From Gammaproteobacteria bacterium (GTDB lineage Bacteria > Pseudomonadota > Gammaproteobacteria > Eutrophobiales > Eutrophobiaceae), in contig JABHFC010000406.1 of assembly GCA_018676275.1 (NCBI GenBank), positions 1 through 18,992 on the forward strand: a stretch of 18,992 nucleotides of DNA. Reading direction: 5' to 3'. The notes beneath the pieces are model-generated. The model ran no database searches. It had not been told where the DNA came from and saw only the letters and a list, made by a program, of their open reading frames with translations. A program made the position numbers and the translations under genes. Of this stretch, positions 1 to 7,880 are shown in pieces. Each line of letters begins with the position of its first letter. Position 1 is the first letter of the stretch.

Positions 1-815
1 ATTTCCGGATAGAAATGATCTTCCCAGATAGTGGGTCCATCTTTTGTTTCAAGACATTCCTGCGCGACTCCAGGACCCATAACTTCCGAGAGTCCGTAAA
101 TATCAACAGCATCTATGCCCAAACGTTGTTCCAGGTTTCGTCGCATCGAGTCGGTCCACGGTTCAGCACCAAACATGCCTACGCGTAGACTCAGCTTTTG
201 ACAATCGACTCCCTGTCGCTCCAGTTCATCTGCAATACTAAGCATATAAGAAGGCGTTACCATAATGATGTCTGGATCAAAGTCCTGTATCAGTTGCGCC
301 TGTTTCTGGGTTTGGCCACCAGACATAGGAATTACAGTACAGCCGAGATATTCGCCACCATAGTGAGCACCAAGTCCGCCAGTGAACAGACCGTAACCAT
401 AGGCAACATGAATCTTGTCTTTATGAGAACCGCCAGCTGCGCGTATCGATCGGGCAACTACCTCGCTCCAGGTATCTATGTCTTTTTTTGTGTAACCAAC
501 GACAGTTGGCTTGCCAGTGGTACCGCTTGAAGCATGTACCCGGATAACATCATCCATAGGCACAGCAAACATGTCGAAAGGATAATTGTCACGCAGATCC
601 AACTTGGTAGTGAAAGGAAAAAGGGCCAGATCGCTTAGTTGTTTCAGATCAGAAGGATGTACACCGGCGTCATCAAAATTCTTCTTGTAGCAGTTAACAT
701 TGTCATAGGCATGTTGGAGACTCCACTGCATTCTTTCCAGTTGCAATGCTTGTAATTCATCCAGACTCGCTTTTTCAATAGCTTCAAGCGAGTCACGTTG
801 TCCTGCTGTCGTCAT
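1..815 (-). CDS. paaK: Phenylacetate-CoA ligase PaaK (N-terminal 271 residues; runs off the window)
   Basis: Cytosolic adenylate-forming enzyme that converts phenylacetate, ATP and CoA to phenylacetyl-CoA, the first step of the aerobic phenylacetate pathway. The minus-strand reading from the ATG at 815 stays open to the window edge. It shows the ATP-binding P-loop SSGTTGKP (residues 96-103), the aromatic-pocket stretch AYGYGLFTGGLGAHYG (138-153), and YGLSEVMGPGVA (240-251), which are typical of the PaaK branch of the AMP-forming ligases. Family members are about 430-440 residues, so roughly 60% is present and the C-terminal lid domain lies outside. A G-rich stretch about 10 nt before the ATG can serve as ribosome binding site. 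The gene diverges from paaZ and shares a 152-bp control region holding a PaaX-like site. Identity is very secure; only the left end is unknown. Confidence 0.96.
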   Translation of the reverse strand, partial: MTTAGQRDSLEAIEKASLDELQALQLERMQWSLQHAYDNVNCYKKNFDDAGVHPSDLKQLSDLALFPFTTKLDLRDNYPFDMFAVPMDDVIRVHASSGTTGKPTVVGYTKKDIDTWSEVVARSIRAAGGSHKDKIHVAYGYGLFTGGLGAHYGGEYLGCTVIPMSGGQTQKQAQLIQDFDPDIIMVTPSYMLSIADELERQGVDCQKLSLRVGMFGAEPWTDSMRRNLEQRLGIDAVDIYGLSEVMGPGVAQECLETKDGPTIWEDHFYPE

Positions 816-860
816 GATATTTAGCCCCCGGGTTGTGCCTTTTTAAAATAACACAGAAAA

Positions 861-888
861 TTTACAAAATTCAATAATCTTGTATCAT
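861..888 (+). promoter_or_regulatory. Candidate sigma-70 promoter for paaZ
   Basis: TTTACA (861-866) and TATCAT (883-888) are separated by 16 nt, about 80 nt before the paaZ start, within an AT-rich stretch. The -10 hexamer lies inside a PaaX-like RTGATAC site, the arrangement expected for repression by steric block. Both hexamers are imperfect, so this is a moderate call. A clear opposite promoter for paaK was not found. Confidence 0.4.
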
Positions 889-891
889 ATC
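877..891 (-). promoter_or_regulatory. Candidate PaaX operator, paaK/paaZ divergent region
   Basis: Read on the minus strand the site is GATATGATACAAGAT. It shares the core RTGATAC with sites before paaI, paaA and the acyl-CoA dehydrogenase gene. It resembles the left part of the enterobacterial PaaX consensus as I recall it (WWTRTGATTCGYGWT). It sits between two genes of the phenylacetate pathway and overlaps the proposed paaZ -10. The assignment is inference from motif and position. Confidence 0.45.
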
Positions 892-954
892 TGTTTTTTT
901 TCGTGCAAGCTATCTAGTTGGGTAAGATTGTAGCGTAGTTATAAACCAATCAGT

Positions 955-960
955 GAGGAG
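955..960 (+). promoter_or_regulatory. Shine-Dalgarno that places the paaZ start at TTG 968
   Basis: GAGGAG lies 7 nt before an in-frame TTG (968-970). The other in-frame start, GTG at 953, overlaps this motif and has no purine-rich stretch upstream. Starting at TTG gives an N-terminus whose length before the SGxW motif agrees with E. coli PaaZ within one residue. Confidence 0.65.
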
Positions 961-967
961 TCAGCAA

Positions 968-3010
968 TTGAATATTCAAAGTTATATCAGTGGTGAATGG
1001 GTGAGCGGTGCTGATAGTGGAGTAGAGGTATTTAATGCAGTAAACGGCCAGGTTATAGGCAATGTTTCCAGCAGCGGTATCGATTTCGGTCAAAGTTTGT
1101 CGTATGCACGGGAACAGGGTGGTCATTCACTTCGAGCAATGAGTTTCCATGACCGTGCTAATTGCCTTAAGGCTTTGGCGCAACACCTGATGTCGCAGAA
1201 GGAAAAGTTTTATGAAGTCTCCGCCTGGACCGGTGCAACCCGGGTTGATAGCTGGATAGACATAGAAGGTGGAATTGGTACGTTGTTCACCTATAGCAGC
1301 CTGGTCAGACGCGAATTTCCAAATGAAAGCTTTCTGGTAGAAGGTGAACCACAACCTTTGTCGAAGGGTGGGACATTTATTGGTCGTCATATTCTGGTAC
1401 CGAAAGAAGGCGTAGCTGTACACATCAATGCCTTTAATTTCCCTTGTTGGGGCATGCTGGAAAAAATTGCACCAAGTTTACTTGCCGGAGTTCCTGTAAT
1501 TGTCAAACCGGCTACTGTTTCTGCCTACTTAACTGAAGTTATGGTCAGGGAAATTATAAGTTCAGGTATTTTGCCAGCAGGCGCGATTCAATTAATCTGC
1601 GGTAGTACTGGTGATCTTCTGGACAAGGTTAATGAGCAGGATGTAGTTACATTTACTGGTTCTGCATATACCGGGCGTAAACTCAAATCTTTACCGAATA
1701 TCATCAATAATTCAATTCCGTTCAACATGGAGGCTGACTCGCTGAATTGTTGCATTCTGGGTGAGACTGTCGATACAGCTTCAGCAGAATTCGATTTATT
1801 CATCAAGGAAGTCGCACGGGAGATGACGGTTAAGGCGGGTCAGAAATGCACGGCTATTCGTCGCACCATTGTACCGCGTTCAAAAGTTGATGCCGTTTCA
1901 GAAGCTTTAAAAACACGTCTGGATAAGATCAGTCTCGGTGATCCTTCCATAGAAGGTGTAAAGATGGGACCACTGGTTGGACGTGCACAGGTACAGGATG
2001 TCCGGGATAACGTGGAAAGCCTGAGTAAGAGCTGTGAAATAATTTATGGCGGAGGCAATGATTTCGAAATTACCGGTGGCGACAGTGAAACGGGCGCGTT
2101 TTTTCCAAAGACTTTACTCTATTGTGATAAGCCACTTGATGCGGAAGAGCCTCATGCAGTAGAGGCCTTTGGTCCGGTCAGTACCATCATGCCCTATGAG
2201 AATCTTGATGAGGCTATGGCGCTGGCGAAGTTAGGCCGGGGTAGTTTGGTGGGCTCAATATTTACTGCCGATAATAGCGAAGCAAAAGAGCTGATTTTGG
2301 GCACTGCTGCTTATCATGGGCGGATGCTAGTCATTAATAAAGATTGTGCCGGAGAATCCACAGGTCATGGTTCACCAATGCCAACATTAGTGCATGGAGG
2401 TCCGGGACGTGCAGGTGGTGGTGAAGAGCTGGGTGGAGAGCGTGCGATTAAGCATTATATGCAGCGAACAGCCATACAGGCTTCACCCACGACTTTAATG
2501 GCGATTACCAATGAATTTCATCCGGGCGCAGATCCGATTACCGATATTGTGCATCCTTTCCGGAAATACCTGGAGGAATTGCAAATCGGCGAGACTTATA
2601 CGACTTACAGACGTACTGTCACGGAAGCAGACATCGTTAATTTTGGTTGCCTGTCCGGCGATCATTTCTATGCACATTTTGATGAAATAGCGGCAAAAGA
2701 CTCATTCTTCGGGAAACGGGTTGCCCATGGTTATTTCATTATCTCAGCCGCTGCTGGCATGTTCGTTGACCCGGCACCAGGTCCGGTAATCGCTAACTAT
2801 GGACTGGAAAACCTGCGTTTTATAGAACCAGTTGGTATTGGAGATACCATTCAGGTCCATTTAACAGTCAAACAGAAAATCAGCAAAGATAAGCGAAGCG
2901 ATGATGAAAAGGCGACTGGAGTCGTGAGATGGGCGGTTGAAATCAGGAACCAGGATGAGAAAGCGGTAGCTGTCTACGATGTGATGACACTGGTGGAAAG
3001 GAAAGAATAA
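968..3010 (+). CDS. paaZ: PaaZ: bifunctional oxepin-CoA hydrolase / 3-oxo-5,6-dehydrosuberyl-CoA semialdehyde dehydrogenase
   Basis: Opens the oxepin-CoA ring and oxidises the resulting aldehyde with NADP+. The N-terminal ~510 residues are an aldehyde dehydrogenase domain with catalytic Cys294 (AGQKCTAIRR), general base Glu255 (NMEADSLNCC) and the nucleotide-binding FTGSAYTG. The C-terminal ~150 residues are a MaoC-type hotdog hydratase with Asp565 and His570 in LSGDHFYAHFDE, matching the catalytic pair Asp561/His566 of E. coli PaaZ. Length is 680 residues from TTG 968 against 681 in E. coli. An upstream GTG at 953 would add five residues but lacks a ribosome binding site. The conserved HGGPGRAGGGEELGG stretch near the domain junction is present. 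Both active sites look intact. The gene starts a plus-strand unit divergent from paaK and is not adjacent to paaABCDE, two unrelated genes lying between. Identity is essentially certain. Confidence 0.97.
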   Translation: MNIQSYISGEWVSGADSGVEVFNAVNGQVIGNVSSSGIDFGQSLSYAREQGGHSLRAMSFHDRANCLKALAQHLMSQKEKFYEVSAWTGATRVDSWIDIEGGIGTLFTYSSLVRREFPNESFLVEGEPQPLSKGGTFIGRHILVPKEGVAVHINAFNFPCWGMLEKIAPSLLAGVPVIVKPATVSAYLTEVMVREIISSGILPAGAIQLICGSTGDLLDKVNEQDVVTFTGSAYTGRKLKSLPNIINNSIPFNMEADSLNCCILGETVDTASAEFDLFIKEVAREMTVKAGQKCTAIRRTIVPRSKVDAVSEALKTRLDKISLGDPSIEGVKMGPLVGRAQVQDVRDNVESLSKSCEIIYGGGNDFEITGGDSETGAFFPKTLLYCDKPLDAEEPHAVEAFGPVSTIMPYENLDEAMALAKLGRGSLVGSIFTADNSEAKELILGTAAYHGRMLVINKDCAGESTGHGSPMPTLVHGGPGRAGGGEELGGERAIKHYMQRTAIQASPTTLMAITNEFHPGADPITDIVHPFRKYLEELQIGETYTTYRRTVTEADIVNFGCLSGDHFYAHFDEIAAKDSFFGKRVAHGYFIISAAAGMFVDPAPGPVIANYGLENLRFIEPVGIGDTIQVHLTVKQKISKDKRSDDEKATGVVRWAVEIRNQDEKAVAVYDVMTLVERKE

Positions 3011-3159
3011 GCCGCCTCCAGCGACTAAAAATTGATAATAATTGAAAAGTTTTACTGTTTTGTTGCTCAATTGTCCTGCCCGCGCTTGACTGTAAGATGT
3101 AGTCAATTTACGCTTTTACATGGATACTCAAAAAAAGAAATAAACGGATAATTGCGCAT

Positions 3160-3951
3160 ATGTCTACATTGGAAGAACTGAAGAAACAGGCATCAGAAGT
3201 AACCCAGAGAAAGCAGGTTGCTGCAGCTGCTCCTGATAAAGTTACAGACGAAGAGAAATGGCGAAAATTAGCACCGGTGATGAAATTTCTGAAGGATCAC
3301 TTTATTGAGCTGGCAGAAACTCTGAATGTCCTGGATAAGGAAACTTTGGTAGATTTTGAAATTAATGATGATATTTCGGTTTCAAAATTAAAGGGGCAGA
3401 ATTACAAAATTACCCATCCCGGCGAAGATAAAGAAAAACAGTTTATTTTCGAGTTTGAAAATAGTGGTGAATTTCCTACCTATTGCCTACTCTCGGCAGG
3501 ATCTGCAGCATCAGCATTTAAGAAATCATTAACTGATGGTCAGATACAATGTTCAACAACACCGGTTGATGGCAACAAATCGGTAAAATTTGAAATCAAA
3601 CCTTTTGTTCGAACAAAATATTTTTTCAATGTTGATCTCGATAAAGACAATATCAATCTGACCATATCAAACTACAGTAATATCTGGTCACAGGTTAATT
3701 CCTTCAAAAAGAATGAAATTACCACCGATCTGATGGACGAACTTACCCGTCATGTGATGCGTGAGCCGAATAAATATAACGAAATGGTTGGTAACGTTAT
3801 TTCGGAAGATATGCGCACGCAAATAAGAGATAAGCTTAATGCTGAGAAAACGGCACAGCAGGCTCAGGCAGAACGGAACCAGATTAATGAAGCCAAGAAG
3901 CAATCGGGAAAGAAAGAAAAAACAATATTTGGTAAATTATTTAAAAAATAA
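3160..3951 (+). CDS. Hypothetical cytosolic protein, 263 aa, with charged helical C-terminus
   Basis: Not recognised. The product has no signal peptide and no membrane segment. Residues 1-60 look helical and charged (EELKKQASEVTQRKQ). Residues 65-180 alternate hydrophobic and polar residues as in a beta-rich domain (KQFIFEFENSGEFPTYCLL; KSVKFEIKPFVRTKYFFNV). Residues 185-250 are again helical, with an Ala/Gln/Glu/Lys-rich stretch that may form a coiled coil. The tail, KEKTIFGKLFKK, is strongly basic and amphipathic and could touch membrane, nucleic acid or a partner protein. The ATG at 3160 has GGATA 9 nt upstream. A weak promoter (TTGACT at 3086-3091 with a poor -10) lies in the 149-bp gap after paaZ. 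It sits inside the paa cluster, but nothing in its sequence links it to phenylacetate. Intact reading frame and ordinary codon use argue that it is a real gene. Confidence 0.8.
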   Translation: MSTLEELKKQASEVTQRKQVAAAAPDKVTDEEKWRKLAPVMKFLKDHFIELAETLNVLDKETLVDFEINDDISVSKLKGQNYKITHPGEDKEKQFIFEFENSGEFPTYCLLSAGSAASAFKKSLTDGQIQCSTTPVDGNKSVKFEIKPFVRTKYFFNVDLDKDNINLTISNYSNIWSQVNSFKKNEITTDLMDELTRHVMREPNKYNEMVGNVISEDMRTQIRDKLNAEKTAQQAQAERNQINEAKKQSGKKEKTIFGKLFKK

Positions 3952-3973
3952 TAATTATTCGAAATCAACACTC

Positions 3974-3991
3974 TAAATACATTCGTATTTA
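3974..3991. terminator. Weak AT-rich hairpin between convergent genes
   Basis: TAAATAC and GTATTTA form a 7-bp stem with an ATTC loop, in the 55-bp gap between the convergent stop codons at 3951 and 4007. A/T-rich sequence follows on both sides. The stem contains a single G-C pair, so it is at best a weak bidirectional terminator. Confidence 0.25.
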
Positions 3992-4006
3992 AAATATAGA
4001 CATCGA

Positions 4007-5122
4007 TTATCTTTGCTGGAGTACATCAGTACGGATTACAGTTACTTTATTGCTGACTTGCTGTTGCTTCTGCATGCCACCAATAATAATCAGGCTATTT
4101 TCATTTAGTAATAAAAGTCCACGATGATCCATAGTTGATGTAGGCGTGGTAGACAGCTGCCATTGTTGTTGTTCAAAATTAAAAAACCATAATTTGTTAT
4201 CCGCTGTAGATGGTTTGCCGTTATAGCCAATACCATTATAGTTATAGGGATTCACTGAACCGCCAATAAAGATTATTCCTGCATGTGGGTGGGAAATTGC
4301 TGTGGCTGCCATACGATATCGCGCAATACCGGTCGGGTGTGGCACGAGCTGCCAGTCAATTTTATTAATATTATGCTGGTCAATGGAACCTGAATAGCAT
4401 GCAGGTTCCGGTAAAAAGCTACGTCGCTGATTGACTCTGGCCTGAACCCCGACGCCATCACAAACTATTAGCAGATTTTCTGATATTCCGGCGGCGTGAC
4501 CAAATACTGGTACTCCAGGGAAAGGTGAGGCTTGTTGCCATCGATTGGTTTGAACATCATAAATTTGTACCAGATTGATGTTACCGTCATTGTGCCAGCC
4601 GCTTATCAGGTAGATGTAGCGTTGCTGGTAAACCAGGGCGACTGAATCATCAACGGGTACAGGTGTTGATGCAATTTTCTTATAGCTGTCACTTAATACA
4701 TCATAAGCATAATTATCAGGACTGGAAATCTCGCTATGGTCTTCAGCTACAGAATATCCACCGAAAACATAAGCTTTATCTCCTATACCGACAGCAACAC
4801 TTGCCAGTCGACCTTTCAGGGTTAAAGAGGACGGTACGGCTTTACGTTGGTGCCATTGCCTGTCACCAACATTTAGTGCCCAGACTTTATTATGTACATC
4901 TTTATTTGTTTTACCGACTCCCAATCCCATAAAGCTGAGCAGGTATAGACCTTCAGAAGTATTTACTTTAGCAATGGCATTATTCGTTACCGGTTCAGGA
5001 AGATCAGGCAAAGTCCATTGGCACTGAACAGGCGAGGGGATAAGCGTAAAAATAACAGAAAGACTAATTGTAACAGTGCTGATGCTCCGAAGAGCTGTTA
5101 TGACGATGGGCATCAATTTCAT
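4007..5122 (-). CDS. Exported Kelch-repeat beta-propeller protein
   Basis: A 371-residue protein with an N-terminal hydrophobic segment (about residues 7-29) ending in SPVQC-QW, which reads as a Sec signal peptide; no proper lipobox is visible. The mature part carries Kelch-type blades, each with a Gly-Gly or Ser-Gly pair after a hydrophobic strand and a Trp or Tyr about 20-35 residues later: KAYVFGGYS, YIYLISGWHNDG...NRWQQAS, GIIFIGGSVNP...QQQWQLS and SLIIIGGMQ. Five to six blades are plausible. Kelch propellers are binding or sugar-handling scaffolds. The nearest general comparison is periplasmic NanM-like or galactose-oxidase-like propellers, but no catalytic signature allows a reaction to be named. 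It runs opposite to the neighbouring paa genes and shares its upstream gap with paaI, including a PaaX-like site. Fold confidence is good; function is unknown. Confidence 0.82.
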   Translation of the reverse strand: MKLMPIVITALRSISTVTISLSVIFTLIPSPVQCQWTLPDLPEPVTNNAIAKVNTSEGLYLLSFMGLGVGKTNKDVHNKVWALNVGDRQWHQRKAVPSSLTLKGRLASVAVGIGDKAYVFGGYSVAEDHSEISSPDNYAYDVLSDSYKKIASTPVPVDDSVALVYQQRYIYLISGWHNDGNINLVQIYDVQTNRWQQASPFPGVPVFGHAAGISENLLIVCDGVGVQARVNQRRSFLPEPACYSGSIDQHNINKIDWQLVPHPTGIARYRMAATAISHPHAGIIFIGGSVNPYNYNGIGYNGKPSTADNKLWFFNFEQQQWQLSTTPTSTMDHRGLLLLNENSLIIIGGMQKQQQVSNKVTVIRTDVLQQR

Positions 5123-5224
5123 GATTGGAAACCGGGTGATTAGCTAAGGTGAAATCTTGACCGATATATTCATAGAAAAACTGTCAATCCAGATGAGCCT
5201 GAGTACAGAGTAAATATACCAGAA

Positions 5225-5239
5225 CTAGTGATACCTTAA
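5225..5239 (+). promoter_or_regulatory. Candidate PaaX-like site before paaI
   Basis: CTAGTGATACCTTAA contains the GTGATAC core shared with the other three sites but matches poorly outside it. It lies about 60 nt before paaI and about 100 nt before the divergent Kelch gene, so it could serve either. This is the weakest of the four sites. No convincing -35/-10 pair was found in this 176-bp gap. Confidence 0.3.
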
Positions 5240-5298
5240 TCAATTATTAACTATAGACATTGAGACAAATGGATTTTATTCTCAAGTAGCCCGATCTA

Positions 5299-5751
5299 AT
5301 GAAAGAAAATATAACAATGAATGATATCAATGCCGATGAGCTTGCACAGGCTTGTGCTGCCTCTATGTATAAACGTGATTTTGCCGTACAAAAAGCAGGT
5401 ATTACGCTTGATATAGTTAAGCCAGGGTATGCCTGTCTTGAAATGGAAGTACGCGAGGATATGGTCAATGGACATAATGTCTGTCACGGTGGTTACCTGT
5501 TTTTGCTGGCCGATACTGCTTTTGCCTACGCCTGTAATAGTTATAACAAGGTAACCTATGCGCAAAGCTGTGATATCGATTTTATTGAAGCGGCAAAGAG
5601 TGGAGAGAAATTGATCGCAGTTGCAGAAGAATGCAAACGAGGCCGTCGAACAGGTGTTTACGATGCTACGATCAGTCGGGTTGATGGTGAAATACTGGCA
5701 TATTTTCGGGGTCGTTCCTACCAGGTAAAGGGAGAAGTCATCCAGGAGTAA
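5299..5751 (+). CDS. paaI: PaaI hydroxyphenylacetyl-CoA thioesterase
   Basis: Hotdog-fold acyl-CoA thioesterase that releases CoA from dead-end aryl-CoA intermediates of the phenylacetate pathway. The family signature is clear: NGHNVCHGGYLFLLADTAFAY, with Asn57, Gly58, His59, the His63-Gly-Gly turn and catalytic Asp72, followed by the PaaI-type ACNSYN. The C-terminal half has the expected GRRTGVYDATI and YFRGRSY. Length is 150 residues against about 140 in E. coli PaaI. The extra residues are at the N-terminus, and an in-frame ATG at 5317 would remove six of them. Neither start has a strong ribosome binding site. The gene lies 94 bp before paaA, with a promoter of its own for paaA in between, so paaI may be transcribed separately and read through. 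Confidence 0.93.
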   Translation: MKENITMNDINADELAQACAASMYKRDFAVQKAGITLDIVKPGYACLEMEVREDMVNGHNVCHGGYLFLLADTAFAYACNSYNKVTYAQSCDIDFIEAAKSGEKLIAVAEECKRGRRTGVYDATISRVDGEILAYFRGRSYQVKGEVIQE

Positions 5752-5771
5752 GCCGAAAATACAATATTTGC

Positions 5772-5799
5772 TTGATAAAAAATGACACAGAATTATAAT
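5772..5799 (+). promoter_or_regulatory. Sigma-70 promoter for paaABCDE
   Basis: TTGATA (5772-5777) and a perfect TATAAT (5794-5799) are separated by 16 nt. The expected start point is near 5806, giving a leader of about 40 nt before paaA. This is the best promoter match in the window, and the PaaX-like site begins immediately downstream of the predicted start point. Confidence 0.65.
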
Positions 5800-5810
5800 G
5801 GCAAGTTATT

Positions 5811-5825
5811 ATTTTGTATCACAAT
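5811..5825 (-). promoter_or_regulatory. Candidate PaaX operator before paaA
   Basis: On the minus strand the site reads ATTGTGATACAAAAT, which matches the recalled PaaX consensus in 11 of 15 positions. It lies at about +5 to +20 relative to the predicted paaA transcription start, a position suited to a repressor that is released by phenylacetyl-CoA. It shares TTGTATCA with the paaZ site when read in the direction of each gene. Confidence 0.5.
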
Positions 5826-5845
5826 TGTAGTTTCCGGATAATGCT

Positions 5846-6793
5846 ATGAAAACAGATAATAATACCGAGCGAGAAGCTCTATTTCAGCAGCGTGTCGATA
5901 ATGAAGAAAAGATCGAACCAAAAGACTGGATGCCTGATGAATATCGGAAGAATCTGATCCGACAGATTTCACAGCATGCCCACTCAGAGGTTATCGGCAT
6001 GCAACCGGAAGGCAACTGGATTACGCGAGCACCAAGTTTGAGGCGAAAAGCTGTGTTGTTGGCGAAGGTACAGGATGAAGGTGGTCATGGTTTGTACCTT
6101 TACAGCTCCGCGGAGACACTCGGAATTAGTCGAGCTGAAATGATCGAAGCTTTGCAAAGTGGTAAGGCAAAATATGCCTCGATATTTAATTACCCGACAT
6201 TGTCATGGGGCGATATAGGTGCAATAGGCTGGTTAGTTGATGGCGCCGCAATTTGTAACCAGGTCTCGCTACAACGTACTTCCTATGGTCCTTATGCTCG
6301 CGGCATGGTGCGAATCTGTAAAGAAGAAAGTTTTCATCAGCGTCAAGGCTACGAAATTATGCTGGTATTGGCGCAGGGAAATGAAGAGCAGAAAAGAATG
6401 GCTCAAGACTCACTGAACCGATGGTGGTGGCCATCACTAATGATGTTTGGCCCACACGATTCTGAATCTGCACACAGCGCCAAATCTATGAAATGGAAAA
6501 TCAAGCGTGAGACTAACGACGATCTTCGCCAGAAATTTATTGATCAAACCATTCCACAAATCGAATTTCTGAAACTTGATTATCCTGATCCGGAAATAAA
6601 GTGGAATGAAGAGAGAGGTCATTATGATTCCGGCGAACTGGATTGGGAAGAGTTTTATGCAGTCATTAAAGGTGATGGTCATTGTAATCGCGAGCGTATA
6701 CAACATCACGTCAAGGCGCATGAAGAAGGCGAGTGGGTCAGGCAGGCATTGCATGCCTACAATGAAAAGAAACGTGCACAGAAGGCGGCTTAG
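5846..6793 (+). CDS. paaA: PaaA, catalytic subunit of phenylacetyl-CoA 1,2-epoxidase
   Basis: Ferritin-like di-iron oxygenase subunit that inserts one oxygen atom into the ring of phenylacetyl-CoA. Visible iron-ligand motifs are Glu48 (HSEVIG), Glu78 and His81 (KVQDEGGHGLYLY), and the second pair around Glu160/161 and His164 (CKEESFHQRQGYE), with Asp132 in WLVDGAA also conserved. Length is 315 residues against 309 in E. coli; the excess is at the N-terminus. The ATG at 5846 has a modest GGATAA ribosome binding site. It is the first gene of paaABCDE, with its own promoter and operator upstream. The stop codon overlaps the AGGAGG of paaB, which suggests coupled translation and matched subunit supply. 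Nothing is missing from the active site. Confidence 0.97.
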   Translation: MKTDNNTEREALFQQRVDNEEKIEPKDWMPDEYRKNLIRQISQHAHSEVIGMQPEGNWITRAPSLRRKAVLLAKVQDEGGHGLYLYSSAETLGISRAEMIEALQSGKAKYASIFNYPTLSWGDIGAIGWLVDGAAICNQVSLQRTSYGPYARGMVRICKEESFHQRQGYEIMLVLAQGNEEQKRMAQDSLNRWWWPSLMMFGPHDSESAHSAKSMKWKIKRETNDDLRQKFIDQTIPQIEFLKLDYPDPEIKWNEERGHYDSGELDWEEFYAVIKGDGHCNRERIQHHVKAHEEGEWVRQALHAYNEKKRAQKAA

Positions 6794-6804
6794 GAGGCTC
6801 AAGC

Positions 6805-7092
6805 ATGAGTACTGAAAAACTGGAATTATTTGAAGTGTTTATTCGTTCCAAGAGAGGGCTTGATCACAGGCATATTGGTAGCCTGCATGCTGAAGATCAT
6901 GAGCAGGCACTGGAGTACGCACGTGACTGTTATACACGCAGGAGTGAAGGCGTCAGTTTATGGGTGGTAAAGTCAGGGGACATTGTTGCTTCACAGGAAG
7001 ATGACAGTGAATCTTTTTATGATCCCTCAGATGACAAACCCTATCGTCACGCGACTTACTACAAGTTGCCTGATGAAGTTAACAATATGTAG
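6805..7092 (+). CDS. paaB: PaaB, small structural subunit of the epoxidase
   Basis: A 95-residue protein with the PaaB family pattern: WEVF-type start (LFEVFIRSKRGLDHRHIGSLHA), then DHEQALEYARDCYTRR and SLWVVKSGDI, ending in DKPYRHATYYKLPDEV. PaaB bridges PaaAC dimers in the epoxidase complex and has no catalytic residues. The ribosome binding site AGGAGG (6792-6797) is perfect, 7 nt before the ATG, and overlaps the stop of paaA. The next gene, paaC, begins 20 nt after the stop. Confidence 0.96.
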   Translation: MSTEKLELFEVFIRSKRGLDHRHIGSLHAEDHEQALEYARDCYTRRSEGVSLWVVKSGDIVASQEDDSESFYDPSDDKPYRHATYYKLPDEVNNM

Positions 7093-7112
7093 TTTTGGAT
7101 AGTGAAACCAAT

Positions 7113-7880
7113 ATGCCTGATAACGCTGATAATAATTTAACCCTGCAATACGCGGTCCGTCTTGGCGATGATGCACTAATTCTTGGGCATCGAATATCGG
7201 AATGGTGCAGAAACGGTCCTTTCCTGGAAGAAGATATTGCTCTGAGTAATTCTGCTCTCGATTACATTGGCCGGGCGAGAATGTTTTATGGTTATGCCGC
7301 AGAACTTTCCGGTGGTAAAAAAACAGAAGATGACTTTGCCTATCTACGGGATTGTCGCGAATATCAAAACCTGCTTATTAGTGAATTGCCAAAAGGTGAT
7401 TTTGCCTGGACCATGGCCAGGCAATTGATTATGGATGTTTATTATCTGAATTTTCTGTCCGCTTTAAGCGAGTCTGTTGACCCAAACCTTGCCGCTATTG
7501 CTGCGAAGGCGGTAAAAGAAACAAAGTATCACCTGCGGCGTAGTACTGATTGGGTGTTACGACTGGGGGACGGAACTGAGGAAAGTCATGCTCGACTACA
7601 AAAAGCATTTGATGAGATTTGGGGGTATATACCGGAAATTTTTGAACTGGATGAATTGGAACAACAACTTGTAGATAAAGGTGTAGCAGTAAATACACCT
7701 GAATTACAAGCTCGATGGCAGGAGGAAATCAGGGGAATCTTGACGGAAGCTACTATAGAAATGCCGGAAGTCAGCTGGACGGTACGAGGAGGTCGCTCTG
7801 GTTATCATACTGAGCATCTTGGCCATCTTCTGTCGGAGTTACAGTATATGCAGCGTACTTACCCGGGATTGCAGTGGTAG
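7113..7880 (+). CDS. paaC: PaaC, structural subunit of the phenylacetyl-CoA epoxidase
   Basis: Degenerate ferritin-like partner of PaaA in the epoxidase core. Family features are present: LRLGD-type start (YAVRLGDDALILGHRISEWC), DYIGRARMFYGYAAEL, KAVKETKYHLRRSTDW with the ExxxH-like stretch, and the C-terminal GYHTEHLGHLLSELQYMQR. Length from ATG 7113 is 255 residues, close to 248 in E. coli. An in-frame TTG at 7095 would add six residues but has no ribosome binding site and the added residues are not family-like, so ATG 7113 is preferred. The 3' end overlaps the possible GTG start of paaD (GTGGTAG), a usual sign of translational coupling. Confidence 0.96.
   Translation: MPDNADNNLTLQYAVRLGDDALILGHRISEWCRNGPFLEEDIALSNSALDYIGRARMFYGYAAELSGGKKTEDDFAYLRDCREYQNLLISELPKGDFAWTMARQLIMDVYYLNFLSALSESVDPNLAAIAAKAVKETKYHLRRSTDWVLRLGDGTEESHARLQKAFDEIWGYIPEIFELDELEQQLVDKGVAVNTPELQARWQEEIRGILTEATIEMPEVSWTVRGGRSGYHTEHLGHLLSELQYMQRTYPGLQW

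Noticed and set aside
198..530. 110-residue plus-strand open frame
   Set aside because: It lies wholly inside paaK, which reads convincingly on the minus strand; the plus-strand translation has no family features.
4007..5122. Kelch protein as a lipoprotein or as N-acetylneuraminate epimerase NanM
   Set aside because: The residues before Cys in SPVQC do not form a lipobox, and there is no sialic-acid gene context or specific NanM signature.
5260..5286. TTGAGA ... TCTCAA inverted repeat before paaI
   Set aside because: Six-bp arms with a 14-nt AT-rich loop are weak and expected by chance in such sequence.
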